NCBI GenBank assembly: GCA_013141055.1
Contig: JABFRS010000001.1
Span: 1,612,001-1,676,000 of the forward strand
Reading direction: 5' to 3'
Length of the DNA: 64,000 bases
Source of the DNA: Cyclobacteriaceae bacterium
Lineage (GTDB): Bacteria > Bacteroidota > Bacteroidia > Cytophagales > Cyclobacteriaceae
Below the pieces are notes generated by a model. That model was given only the letters and a program-made list of their open reading frames with translations, did not search any database and had not been told where the DNA came from. Positions 25,967-35,900 of the stretch are shown here, piece after piece; within the stretch, counting starts at the first letter, position 1, and each line of letters begins with the position of its first letter. Made by a program: the position numbers and the translations under genes.

Positions 25967-28786
25967 ATGCATAAAAAGTATTGCCTCATTTTCGCGATCG
26001 TCTTTTTACTGATCACAAATCTTTCTTTTGGTCAGGCAAATCTGACTGACAAGATTCCTGTTGCACCGGAAATAAAGAAAGGAACATTATCCAATGGATT
26101 GACCTATTATATCCGCAAAAATTCAAAACCTGAAAAGAAAGTTGAATTACGTCTTGCTGTAAAGGTGGGGTCAATTGTGGAAGATGATGATCAACTGGGA
26201 CTTGCTCACTTTACAGAGCACATGGCATTCAATGGATCGAAACATTTCAAAAAAAATGAGCTTGTTTCTTTTCTTCAAACCATCGGGGTTGAGTTTGGAG
26301 CCGATCTCAATGCTTCCACAGGATTTGATGAAACAATTTACATTCTTCCCATCCCACTCGACAAGCCTGAAAATCTTGAAAAAGGCTTCCTGGTTCTGGA
26401 GGATTGGGCAAGTACGGTTGCTTTTGATGCCTCAGAAATAGACAAGGAACGAGGAGTAGTACTGGAGGAAGAACGTTCCGGCAAAGGCGCACAGGAACGG
26501 ATGCAGAAAAAAATGCTTCCCTACATTCTTGCCGGATCGAAATATGAGAAACGCCTCCCTATCGGTACTGTTGAAAATTTAAAAGCATTTAAGCCTGAAG
26601 TAATAAAGAGATACTATAAAGACTGGTATCGCCCGGATCTGATGGCTGTTGCTGTGGTGGGAGATATTGACCCAGCAGCAGTAGAGGCTTTGATAAAAAA
26701 ACATTTTGAGAAGTTAAAAGCACCAGCAGGTGAACGACCACGCGTGTATGCCGACCTTCCAACGCGCCAAACTTCAGAAGGCCTCGTAATTACAGATCCG
26801 GAGGCAACCAATCATGTGCTTCAGATTTTCTATGCTACCAGCAAATCAAAATTACAAACCACTCTGGGTGACTATCGTCAGAGTATCGTTAAGAATCTGT
26901 CCAGCATCATGCTTGGTCTGCGTATGCAGGAGTTAACCCAAAAGGCAGAGCCTCCTTTTGTTTTTGGTGGAAGTGAACGAGGTGAGTTTGTTCATGGATA
27001 CGAGTCTTATTTCGGATTTGCCTTAATTGGCAAGGCTGGCATCGCTCCTGCTATCAATGCCGTTATTCAGGAAAATGAAAGAGCTAAAAAATTCGGCTTT
27101 ACAGCTGCTGAGTTTGATCGTGCTAAAAAATCTCTGCTTCGCAGCATGGAGCGTGCATACAATGAGCGTGACAAAACAGAATCAGATGGATATGTTGATG
27201 AATACATCCGCAACTTTCTGAACGATGAACCGATTCCTGGAATTGAAAATGAATACAACTATCACAAGCAATTTCTAGAAGGAATTACTCTTCAGGAAAT
27301 AAATGAATTTACCGCCAGCAATATTCCATCTTCAAAAGATAAGAAACTTGTAATTTTTCAGGGGCCAGAAAAAGCCGATTTCAAAATTCCAACCAACACC
27401 GAACTTCTTGCAATGGTGGTAGAGGCTGAGAAAATACCGGTAACAGCATACGAAGAGAAAGCAGTAGCAACCTCCCTGATGGATGTCGTTCCGACAGGCG
27501 GAAGTATATCATCAGAGAAAAAAAATCCAACACTGGGCTTAACGGAATTAACTCTCAGCAATGGCGTTAAGGTTATCTTAAAGCCAACTGATTTTAAAAA
27601 CGATCAGATCATTTTCTCTGCATATCGCTTTGGGGGACAATCATTGTATGATCTGAAAGATCTTTATAATGTGCAGTATACAACCTCCATCATCAATCAA
27701 ATGGGAGTAGGAAATTTTTCCCCTAATGACTTGAGAAAGGTTCTGGCGGGCAAAAGCGTTAATGTTTCACCGAGACTAACGGGTCTTACAGAAAGTATTA
27801 GTGGACAATCCGGCAATGCAGACGTTGAAACAATGCTGCAACTCACCCACCTGTACTTTACAAAGCCACGGAAAGACGAAGAATTATTCAAGTCATTTGT
27901 TACCAAGCAGGAGGCGATGATTCAAAACATGATGAGCGATCCACGCACTGTGTTTCAAGACTCCATACAAAAGGTCCTCTACAATAACAATCCCAGGGGG
28001 CCAAGATTTCCTCAGATGGATGATTTCAAAAAAATCAGTGCCGATCGCATTCTTGAAATCTATAAGGAGCGCTTCAGCAATGCCCGTGGATGGACATTTT
28101 ATTTTGTGGGCAGCTTCGACCCAGAAAAGATCAAACCGTTGATAGCAACCTATATTGGAAGTCTTCCCTCATCAACAGAAGCTTCTCCTGCTTTCCGTGA
28201 TTTGGGTGTACGGCCAGTGAAAGGTGTTGTAAAAAAAGCAATCAAGAAGGGTAATGAACCAAAAAGTTTCATCTCCATGGCTTTTACAGGTGAGGCAACG
28301 TTCACAGAAAGTGATCAGATGAAATTGCAGGCTTTGATTGAATTGATGAACATTAAACTTATTGAAGCTCTGAGAGAAGACATGGGTGGGATTTACAGCG
28401 GAGGAATGAATGGCAATCTAAGTAAGATTCCTTATAATAATTATATGATCAATGTCTCTCTTCCTTGTGGACCAGAGAATGTAGATAAGCTGATCAAGGC
28501 TACTTTTGATGAAATTCAGAAAGTCAAAGACAATGGTCCTTCTGTTGAAGATCTGAATAAAGTAAAACAAGCTTTTGATAAGAAATACCAGGAGGAAATA
28601 AAGGACAATGCGTATTGGCTCAATCGCCTTCAAAGAAGCAGCGAGCTCAATCTGAATTCTGCGGATATTCTGACTGTTCCAGCGAGAGTAAAGGCATTGA
28701 CTCCAAAAGATCTTCAGGAAGCAGCGAAAAAGTACTTCAATATGAACAATTATTTTCAGGCCGTGTTATATCCTGAAGGCAATTGA
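25967..28786 (+). CDS. M16 (pitrilysin) family zinc peptidase, secreted
   Basis: A 939-residue exported metallopeptidase made of two M16 halves. A signal peptide leads in (MHKKYCLIFAIVFLLITNLSFG). The inverted zinc motif HFTEH (His81, Glu84, His85) is intact and the third ligand is the last Glu of ERGVVLEE (Glu168), so the N-terminal half is catalytically complete. The C-terminal half starts near residue 510 (LGLTELTLSNGVKVILKPTDF) and forms the second lobe of the degradation chamber. I chose the ATG at 25967 because the signal peptide starts there; a longer TTG-started reading adds only an unlikely leader. It probably degrades peptides in the periplasm. Confidence 0.9.
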   Translation: MHKKYCLIFAIVFLLITNLSFGQANLTDKIPVAPEIKKGTLSNGLTYYIRKNSKPEKKVELRLAVKVGSIVEDDDQLGLAHFTEHMAFNGSKHFKKNELVSFLQTIGVEFGADLNASTGFDETIYILPIPLDKPENLEKGFLVLEDWASTVAFDASEIDKERGVVLEEERSGKGAQERMQKKMLPYILAGSKYEKRLPIGTVENLKAFKPEVIKRYYKDWYRPDLMAVAVVGDIDPAAVEALIKKHFEKLKAPAGERPRVYADLPTRQTSEGLVITDPEATNHVLQIFYATSKSKLQTTLGDYRQSIVKNLSSIMLGLRMQELTQKAEPPFVFGGSERGEFVHGYESYFGFALIGKAGIAPAINAVIQENERAKKFGFTAAEFDRAKKSLLRSMERAYNERDKTESDGYVDEYIRNFLNDEPIPGIENEYNYHKQFLEGITLQEINEFTASNIPSSKDKKLVIFQGPEKADFKIPTNTELLAMVVEAEKIPVTAYEEKAVATSLMDVVPTGGSISSEKKNPTLGLTELTLSNGVKVILKPTDFKNDQIIFSAYRFGGQSLYDLKDLYNVQYTTSIINQMGVGNFSPNDLRKVLAGKSVNVSPRLTGLTESISGQSGNADVETMLQLTHLYFTKPRKDEELFKSFVTKQEAMIQNMMSDPRTVFQDSIQKVLYNNNPRGPRFPQMDDFKKISADRILEIYKERFSNARGWTFYFVGSFDPEKIKPLIATYIGSLPSSTEASPAFRDLGVRPVKGVVKKAIKKGNEPKSFISMAFTGEATFTESDQMKLQALIELMNIKLIEALREDMGGIYSGGMNGNLSKIPYNNYMINVSLPCGPENVDKLIKATFDEIQKVKDNGPSVEDLNKVKQAFDKKYQEEIKDNAYWLNRLQRSSELNLNSADILTVPARVKALTPKDLQEAAKKYFNMNNYFQAVLYPEGN

Positions 28787-28856
28787 GCGTTGGCAGATAT
28801 TTTGCAGTAAAAGTGTGACGAAAAGGCGATTTGACGATTTTATAGGATAAAGCGAA

Positions 28857-29936
28857 ATGAGATTTTTCTTCTTTGTGATCGGTGTTTTTTTACTGGCAAG
28901 TTGTTCCCAGTCAGAGAAAAACAGAAACGTACCCAATGCTACAGGACTTCCAGGAGACGTTTTTCTGGTAATGGATTCACTACAATGGAGAGGTCCTTTG
29001 GGAAGAACCATTGATTCCATTTTCAATGAAGAGATGCCTGGGCTTCCACGCAAAGAATCAATTTTTAAATTGCGCTGGATCAATCCAAGGAAGTTAAACT
29101 TCGTCCTCAAGCAAAGCAGAAATATTGTCTTTGCCGTTAGTCTTGATCAGAATACAGAAGGTGCTCAGATTGTTAAAAAAATATTCACTCTAGAGTCAAT
29201 AGAAAAAATAAAAACCTCGACAACAGAATTTGTAAACACGGATGACGATGTTTTTGCAAAAGGTCAACAGGTGATGTATCTGTATGGCAATACCTCTGAA
29301 AACCTGATCAGAAACATCAAAGCAAACGGGTCAAAATTGACTGACTTCTTTGATATCAAAGAGCGCGAACGGATGACAAAGTCCCTTTTCAAGGCAGGCC
29401 AGGTAAAAGGTGTGAGTGAATTTTTGATAAAGGATATGAAGTGCGATCTAAAAATTCCTTTCGGATACAAACTGGTAGAAAAGAAAAGTGATTTTATATG
29501 GCTTCGTCAGATAAATCCAAAAGATGATAAGAATCTCTTCATCGCACGAAAAGCTTATTCTTCTCAAAGTGATTTTTCAAAAGAAAATCTAATCAAGTTT
29601 CGTGATGCAATTTGCCGCCAATACTTGTTTGAAGATCCAGCTCAACCTGATACTTATCTGTTGACAGAAACTGACATTCCTTTTATTCCGGTTGTCGCAG
29701 ACACTATCACTTTCAATAAGCACTTTGCTGTAAAGCTGAGTGGTATTTGGAGATCCAATACTATGGCGATGGGGGGACCTTTTACAGGAATCGCAGTCGT
29801 AGATGAGGGCACTCAACAATTCTATTATGTTGAAGGATTTACATTCAGTCCCGGCAAAGATCAACGTGAGATCATACGGGAACTGGAGACGATTGTCTAC
29901 ACTTTCAGAACGAGCACGGAGCTTCCTAAGCAGTAA
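28857..29936 (+). CDS. DUF4837 family lipoprotein
   Basis: A 359-residue protein with a lipobox (VFLLASC, Cys19-20 region) and typical DUF4837 features: NVPNATGLPGDVFLVMD, SIFNEEMPGLPRKESIF, and LRWINPRKLNFVLKQSRN. The family is restricted largely to Bacteroidota and has no known function. The later half contains WLRQINPKDDKNLFIARK and a WRSNTMAMGGPFTGIAVVDE segment, which are also conserved parts of the family. It lies 70 nt after the M16 peptidase gene and 137 nt before the malic enzyme gene, and could share the M16 transcript. Confidence 0.85.
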   Translation: MRFFFFVIGVFLLASCSQSEKNRNVPNATGLPGDVFLVMDSLQWRGPLGRTIDSIFNEEMPGLPRKESIFKLRWINPRKLNFVLKQSRNIVFAVSLDQNTEGAQIVKKIFTLESIEKIKTSTTEFVNTDDDVFAKGQQVMYLYGNTSENLIRNIKANGSKLTDFFDIKERERMTKSLFKAGQVKGVSEFLIKDMKCDLKIPFGYKLVEKKSDFIWLRQINPKDDKNLFIARKAYSSQSDFSKENLIKFRDAICRQYLFEDPAQPDTYLLTETDIPFIPVVADTITFNKHFAVKLSGIWRSNTMAMGGPFTGIAVVDEGTQQFYYVEGFTFSPGKDQREIIRELETIVYTFRTSTELPKQ

Positions 29937-30073
29937 TTTTATCATCTCTTTGATTTTAAAGAGCCACAAAAGCAGTCTCTGCTGGTAAGCCATTACCCTC
30001 CTCGCAGTAGCCACCTTTTGCCTACGAATATTGAGTCGAATCCATTACCTTAGGAGGCTCATATCTAACGAAA

Positions 30074-32356
30074 ATGGCTATTAAAATCAGAAAAGAAGAC
30101 GCCCTCAACTATCACATGATGGGTCAGCCCGGCAAGCTTGAAGTTGTGCCAACCAAAGTACTCACCTCTCAGCTTGATTTGGCTTTAGCATACTCGCCGG
30201 GTGTGGCAGAACCATGCATGGAAATTTTTGCCAACAAGGAAGATGTTTATAAATACACGGCAAAGGGAAATCTTGTAGCTGTAATCTCTAATGGAACTGC
30301 AGTGCTTGGACTGGGTAACATTGGTCCTGAAGCTTCTAAACCAGTTATGGAAGGCAAGGCCGTGCTCTTTAAAAAATATGCGGGCATTGACAGCTTCGAT
30401 ATTGAAATCGCAGAAGAAGATCCGGACGAGTTTATTAAAATTGTAAAGTCCCTTGAGCCCACTTTCGGAGGAATTAATCTGGAGGATATCAAAGCACCGG
30501 AATGTTTTAAGATCGAACAGGTGCTTCGTGAGAAAATGAATATCCCGATCATGCACGATGATCAGCATGGTACTGCAATTATCTCCAGCGCCGCATTATT
30601 AAATGCATTGGAGATCATTGGTAAAAAAATTGAAGACATTACTCTAGTTGTAAATGGTGCCGGTGCCGCAGCAGTCTCCTGTACAAAATTATATTTCGCT
30701 CTAGGACTGAAGAGAGAAAATTTGATTATGTGCGAAAGCAAAGGTGTGCTTCGAAAAGATCGTAAAGATCTCGATGCCATCAAGTCCGAATTTGTAACAT
30801 CACGAGATGTTAAGACCCTTCAGGAAGCTGTGAAGGGCTGTGATGTTTTTGTTGGATTATCAAAAGCAGATGTTCTGACGCCTGAAGATCTTCTTGCTAT
30901 GGCAAAAGATCCAATTGTTTTTGCATTGGCAAATCCCAATCCTGAGATCAATTACGACCTCGCTAAAAAAACACGGACTGATATCATTATGGCAACCGGT
31001 CGGTCGGATCATCCTAACCAGGTGAACAACGTATTGGGATTTCCATACATCTTCCGTGGCGCATTGGATGTACGCGCAACAGAAATCAATGAAGCAATGA
31101 AGCTGGCAGCAGTTCATGCGTTATCAGAATTGGCAAAAGAGCCTATTCCAGACAGCGTCATGCTTGCTTACGGAACTGAGAAAATTGAGTTTGGAAGAGA
31201 ATGCCTTATCCCAAAACCAATGGACATCCGACTCATCACTACCGTTGCCCCCGCCGTTGCAAAAGCCGCAATGGAATCTGGAATGGCACAAAAACCCATT
31301 ACCGACTGGGGTGCGTATCACCAGATTTTGCAAAAAAGAATTGGTATTGATCAAAAACTCATCAACGATATTATTGACCGCGCCAAGAAATCACCTAAGC
31401 GTGTGGTTTTTGCTGAGGCTGATAATATTAAGATTCTAAAAGCTGCACAGGTCCTTCAGGATGAAGAGATTGCAAAACCAATTTTACTTGGAAACAGAAT
31501 TGAAATTGAGCGTCTTATAAAAGAAAACAAGCTTGAGCTCAGCGGTTGTACAATCATCGATCCTCGTGAAGATAAGGTCCGCGACGAAAAATATACCAAG
31601 GCATACTATCAAAAACGTCAACGCAAAGGAGTTACTCTTGCTGATGCACAGCGAGCGATGCGTGATCGCAACGGCTTTGGCGCAATGATGGTAGAATTTG
31701 GTGAAGCAGATGCAATGATCTCTGGTCTTACCCGGGATTATTCAAAAACTATTCTACCGGCTTTACAAATTATCGGCTTGCGTGATGGCGTGAAAAAGGT
31801 TGCGGGTATGTATATCATACTTAATAAAAAAGGAACATTCTTTTTTGCAGACTGTACCGTCAATGTTGATCCGACACCGGAAGATCTGGTAGGAATAATA
31901 GGGCTTACCGCAAGAGGCGCCAGATTTTTTGAAGCGGAGCCACGCGTTGCTGTTCTATCTTATTCAAATTTTGGATCAAGCAAAGGTGAAATTCCCGATA
32001 AGACCAGGGAAGCTGTTCGCTTAGCAAAGAAAGAATATCCTAATCTTGTTATTGAAGGAGATATTCAAGCCAATGTTGCCCTTGATTGTGAGTTACAAAA
32101 AGAACTATATCCGTTCAGTGCTTTGGCTAAAGAAGGCGCAAACACTTTAATATTTCCAAATCTTGCTTCTGCTAATATTGCTTACAAGCTATTGATGGAA
32201 ATTGGTGGAGCTGAGACAATAGGACCTATCCTTTTGGGTATGAAAAAACCGGTACATATTCTTCAGTTGGGAAGTTCCATCAGAGAGATTGTGAACATGG
32301 CTTCAATTGCAGTTGTTGATGCGCAGATTCAGGAAGAATTGAACACAAAAAAATAA
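30074..32356 (+). CDS. maeB: NADP-dependent malic enzyme with C-terminal phosphotransacetylase domain
   Basis: Converts malate to pyruvate and CO2, making NADPH. The malic enzyme half (about 1-430) has YSPGVAEPC, GTAVLGLGNIGPEASKPVMEGKAVLFKK, IPIMHDDQHGTAI, and the Rossmann part VVNGAGAAAVSC. The C-terminal half (about 430-760) is a phosphotransacetylase-like domain (RVVFAEADNIKILKAA; LGNRIEIERLIKENKL; GLTRDYSKTILPALQII). In MaeB homologs this half is regulatory and not catalytic for acetyl transfer. The length of 760 residues is normal. An AGGAGG sequence at 30052-30057 is too far (16 nt) from the ATG to act as a normal ribosome-binding site. Only 3 bases separate it from ruvA. Confidence 0.95.
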   Translation: MAIKIRKEDALNYHMMGQPGKLEVVPTKVLTSQLDLALAYSPGVAEPCMEIFANKEDVYKYTAKGNLVAVISNGTAVLGLGNIGPEASKPVMEGKAVLFKKYAGIDSFDIEIAEEDPDEFIKIVKSLEPTFGGINLEDIKAPECFKIEQVLREKMNIPIMHDDQHGTAIISSAALLNALEIIGKKIEDITLVVNGAGAAAVSCTKLYFALGLKRENLIMCESKGVLRKDRKDLDAIKSEFVTSRDVKTLQEAVKGCDVFVGLSKADVLTPEDLLAMAKDPIVFALANPNPEINYDLAKKTRTDIIMATGRSDHPNQVNNVLGFPYIFRGALDVRATEINEAMKLAAVHALSELAKEPIPDSVMLAYGTEKIEFGRECLIPKPMDIRLITTVAPAVAKAAMESGMAQKPITDWGAYHQILQKRIGIDQKLINDIIDRAKKSPKRVVFAEADNIKILKAAQVLQDEEIAKPILLGNRIEIERLIKENKLELSGCTIIDPREDKVRDEKYTKAYYQKRQRKGVTLADAQRAMRDRNGFGAMMVEFGEADAMISGLTRDYSKTILPALQIIGLRDGVKKVAGMYIILNKKGTFFFADCTVNVDPTPEDLVGIIGLTARGARFFEAEPRVAVLSYSNFGSSKGEIPDKTREAVRLAKKEYPNLVIEGDIQANVALDCELQKELYPFSALAKEGANTLIFPNLASANIAYKLLMEIGGAETIGPILLGMKKPVHILQLGSSIREIVNMASIAVVDAQIQEELNTKK

Positions 32357-32359
32357 AAG

Positions 32360-32950
32360 ATGATTGCCTACCTAAGGGGCAAGCTGGTACATAAAGAGCC
32401 TACCCACGTCATTGTGGACGTGGGAGGCATCGGGTACCAGGCCTCTATTTCATTCAATACTTTTTCTGAGATCAAGGATAAAGAAGATATAAAGCTTGTC
32501 ACCTATCTTCATGTAAGGGAAGATGCACAGATCCTTTTTGGTTTTGCATCTGAGGCCGAAAAGATTATGTTTTTAAACCTGATCTCCGTCAATGGTGTAG
32601 GACCGAATACTGCCATGATGGTTCTGTCGTCCTTACCACCGATGGAGTTGAAGGCAGCGATCCTTCGTGAGGATACGGCTACCCTCCAGGCAGTGAAGGG
32701 AATTGGGGGCAAAACAGCCCAAAGACTAGTCCTGGAATTGAAAGATAAGCTCCGGAAAAGTGGTGGTGATGAAAGCTTAACTTTAACCGGAATCGTGAGC
32801 AATACCATGCGCCAGGAGGCGTTAACAGCACTGATGACCTTAGGTATCGCAAGGTCGGCGGCAGAGAAAAGTATCGATACAGTCCTGAAAAAATCGGGAA
32901 ATACCATTAGCTTGGAAGATTTGGTCAAGCAGGCATTGAAAAACGCATAG
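32360..32950 (+). CDS. ruvA: Holliday junction branch migration protein RuvA
   Basis: DNA-binding subunit that recognises four-way junctions and loads the RuvB motor. The N-terminal OB-fold has MIAYLRGKLVHKEPTHVIVDVGGIGYQ, the helix-hairpin-helix region reads VNGVGPNTAMMVLSS and AVKGIGGKTAQRLVLELKDKL, and the C-terminal RuvB-contact domain follows after a flexible linker. The length of 196 residues is normal. It begins 3 nt after maeB and ends 7 nt before sprA, so the three are probably co-transcribed. In Bacteroidota sprA often lies next to ruvA. Confidence 0.96.
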   Translation: MIAYLRGKLVHKEPTHVIVDVGGIGYQASISFNTFSEIKDKEDIKLVTYLHVREDAQILFGFASEAEKIMFLNLISVNGVGPNTAMMVLSSLPPMELKAAILREDTATLQAVKGIGGKTAQRLVLELKDKLRKSGGDESLTLTGIVSNTMRQEALTALMTLGIARSAAEKSIDTVLKKSGNTISLEDLVKQALKNA

Positions 32951-32957
32951 AGTACGT

Positions 32958-35900
32958 TTGAACCACCTAACCTGGACAAAATACGCTACCCTTCGATTGG
33001 GCATGATACTGCTGTCATGTCTCATTTCGTTTTTAGCCCAGGCCCAGTTTAATAAGAGAGATACCACCCGGGATTCCCTTAAATACAGGCCTCTTTTCAG
33101 GCCCAATTTTCAACCCCCCGATCGTTATGGTGATCCGTTTTCAAACGGCACAACGCAGTCTCCCCTCTTCCTGAAGGATCCTAAAATCATGAAGCTGGAG
33201 GTGCTGCCAGATACAGGCAGGATCTATTCTATATATGAAAGAATGGGCTCTGTAAACTTCAGATCGCCCTCCTACATGACCTTTGATGAAGCTTCCAGAC
33301 TTCAGAATCAGGCCATTCTCAAAGACTATTGGAAAAGTCGAAGCCGCGCGTTGGATGGTGAAAGTGCCGTGAGTAGCCGTAATCTTCTTCCCAAGCTCTA
33401 TGTAAGTCCTATCCTTGACAGGATTTTCGGAGGAAGCTATGTGGAATTGATCCCTCGTGGATTTGTTACTCTTGACTTTGGAGGTCAATGGCAGAAAATT
33501 CAGAATCCATCAATTCCTATCCGTCAGCAAACGAATGGTGGATTTGAATTTGACCAGCAGATCAACCTTGCCGTTACGGGAAAGGTTGGTGAGAAACTGA
33601 AGATCACTACTAACTTCGATAACAATAATTCATTTGATTTTCAAAATCAGATGAAGATCGAATATACTGGTTTTAAAGAAGACATTTTAAAGAAGCTTGA
33701 GATCGGTAACGTAAGTCTTCCGTTGAATAATAGTTTAATTCAAGGAGCACAAAATCTCTTCGGATTGAAAGCTCAGTTGCAATTCGGAAAACTGTTTGTC
33801 ACCTCAATAGCAACAACACAACGAGGAAAACAGTCCACTATTAATATTGCCGGAAGCACGAATGGTGCATCTCAGGGGAATCCTTTTGTAATCGTTGGTT
33901 CGCAGTATGATGAAAACCGTCACTTCTTCTTAGGGCAGTTCTTCCGTGACAATTTTCAAAAATGGCTAAGCACACTTCCTCAATCAAACTCCGGAATCAA
34001 TATTACGCGTGTTGAAGTTTACTTACTCAACCGATCCAATGATACACAAACCCTTCGTGATGTAATTGGTCTTATGGATTTGGGAGAAAACGATAAAGCG
34101 TATCGACCAACGACGTACTATGGAGGATCGGGATTTCCTGCTCCAACCAGCAATGAGACCAATACATTATTATCGCAGGTTCAAAATCTGCCCAGCCTGG
34201 AATCAGATGTTATAAATGGCGAGCTTGAAACTCATTTTCCCGGACCCTTTATTAACGGAACCGATTTCGAAAAAATCACCAGCTCACGAAAACTTGCCCC
34301 CACTGAATTCACGTATCACAAGGAACTTGGTTACATCACTCTGCAACGTAAACTTCAAAATGATGAGGCGCTTGCAGTGGCGTACGAATACACATATCAG
34401 GGACAATCTTATAAAGTTGGTGAGCTTACAGAAGATTATTCCAATCGTAAAGAGAGTGAAGTCGTTTTCTTAAAGTTGCTACGGCCAAGAAAGATCGCTG
34501 TCAAGGATGATTTCGGAAAGATCCTTCCTACCTGGAATCTGATGATGAAAAATATCTACAGTCTTGGAGTAACGCAAATCCAAAAGGAAGGATTTCAGCT
34601 TCGTGTTATTTATCGTGATGATGCTACTGGTAAAGATAACCCTCAACTTCAGGATGGAGATTATTCAAAGACAGTACAACTTATCCAGGCATTTGGACTG
34701 GATCGTCTGAATCCTTACAACGATCCCCAGCCTGATGGAAATTTTGATTTTGTTGAAAAAGCAACCATTAATTCGGAAACAGGATTGATCATATTCCCAT
34801 TACTGGAGCCTTTTAATGATGGACTGAAAAAGCTTTTCGCAAGCGAAACTCCCAATACGCAACAGTTTCTTCTTCAAAAGTATTTGTATGACACCTTGTA
34901 TCATACCACCCGAACAGAAGCTGAGCTTGTCACAACAAAAAATAAGTTCTTCATCACCGGATCTGTCAGAGCAGGTGCAGGAAAAGATATCATCATTCAG
35001 GGATTTAACATCTCACAAGGTTCTGTAAAAGTATTTGCCGGAGGTGCACCTTTGCGTGAAGGGGTAGACTTCCAGGTTGATTATACCTTTGGAAAGGTGA
35101 CGATTCTTAATGAAGGTATTCTTAGCTCAGGAAAAGATATCAGCATCACGTATGAGCAACAGGATCCTTTTGCATTTCAAACCAGGAGTCTACTTGGAAC
35201 CCGGTTTGATTATAAACTCAATGACGATGTAAATCTCGGATCAACTTTCCTGTACTATAATGAGCGCCCCCTTATTTCGAGAAATCTTATTGGCACAGAG
35301 CCTGCAAGAAATATTCAATATGGCCTTGATCTCAATCTGAAAAAAAATTCCAGGATTCTTACTAAAGTAGTAGATGCACTTCCTTTTCTGCAAACAAAGG
35401 AAATCTCAACTGTAACACTGAACGCTGAATTTGCCCAGCTTCTTCCAGGAACTTCCAATATTGTTCAGGGTGATGGAACATCCTTTATTGACGATTTTGA
35501 GAATACCGCGACTCCTTACAGCTTAATGAATCCCGTAGCATGGAAGTATGCCGTAGTGCCGCAAACTATTGACAATCGGTATGATCAAAGTGGTGGTTTC
35601 ACTAACGATGTCCGCGCCGGTTTCAGACGGGCGAAGCTTGCCTGGTATCAGATTGATAATTTGTTCTATCGCGAGTCAAGTACATTCAAGCCCAGCAACA
35701 TAGGAACTAAGGAGATTGAGAATCATTATGTTCGCCCCGTCATTCCACAGGAGATTTTTCCTTTCAAAGATGCCTTTGTCGGAAATTTTTATGAGCAACT
35801 TTTTGATGTCGCTTATTATCCTTCAGAGCGAGGGGTCTATAATTACAATCCTGATTTGAACCCCAATGGAACTCTGAAAAATCCAGAATTGAATTGGGCA

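Noticed and set aside
30051..30057. TAGGAGG as ribosome-binding site of maeB
   Set aside because: It is 16 bases from the ATG, too far for a standard Shine-Dalgarno interaction, and Bacteroidota rarely use one.
32509..32979. 156-residue minus-strand frame across ruvA
   Set aside because: A long antisense shadow of an unmistakable ruvA.
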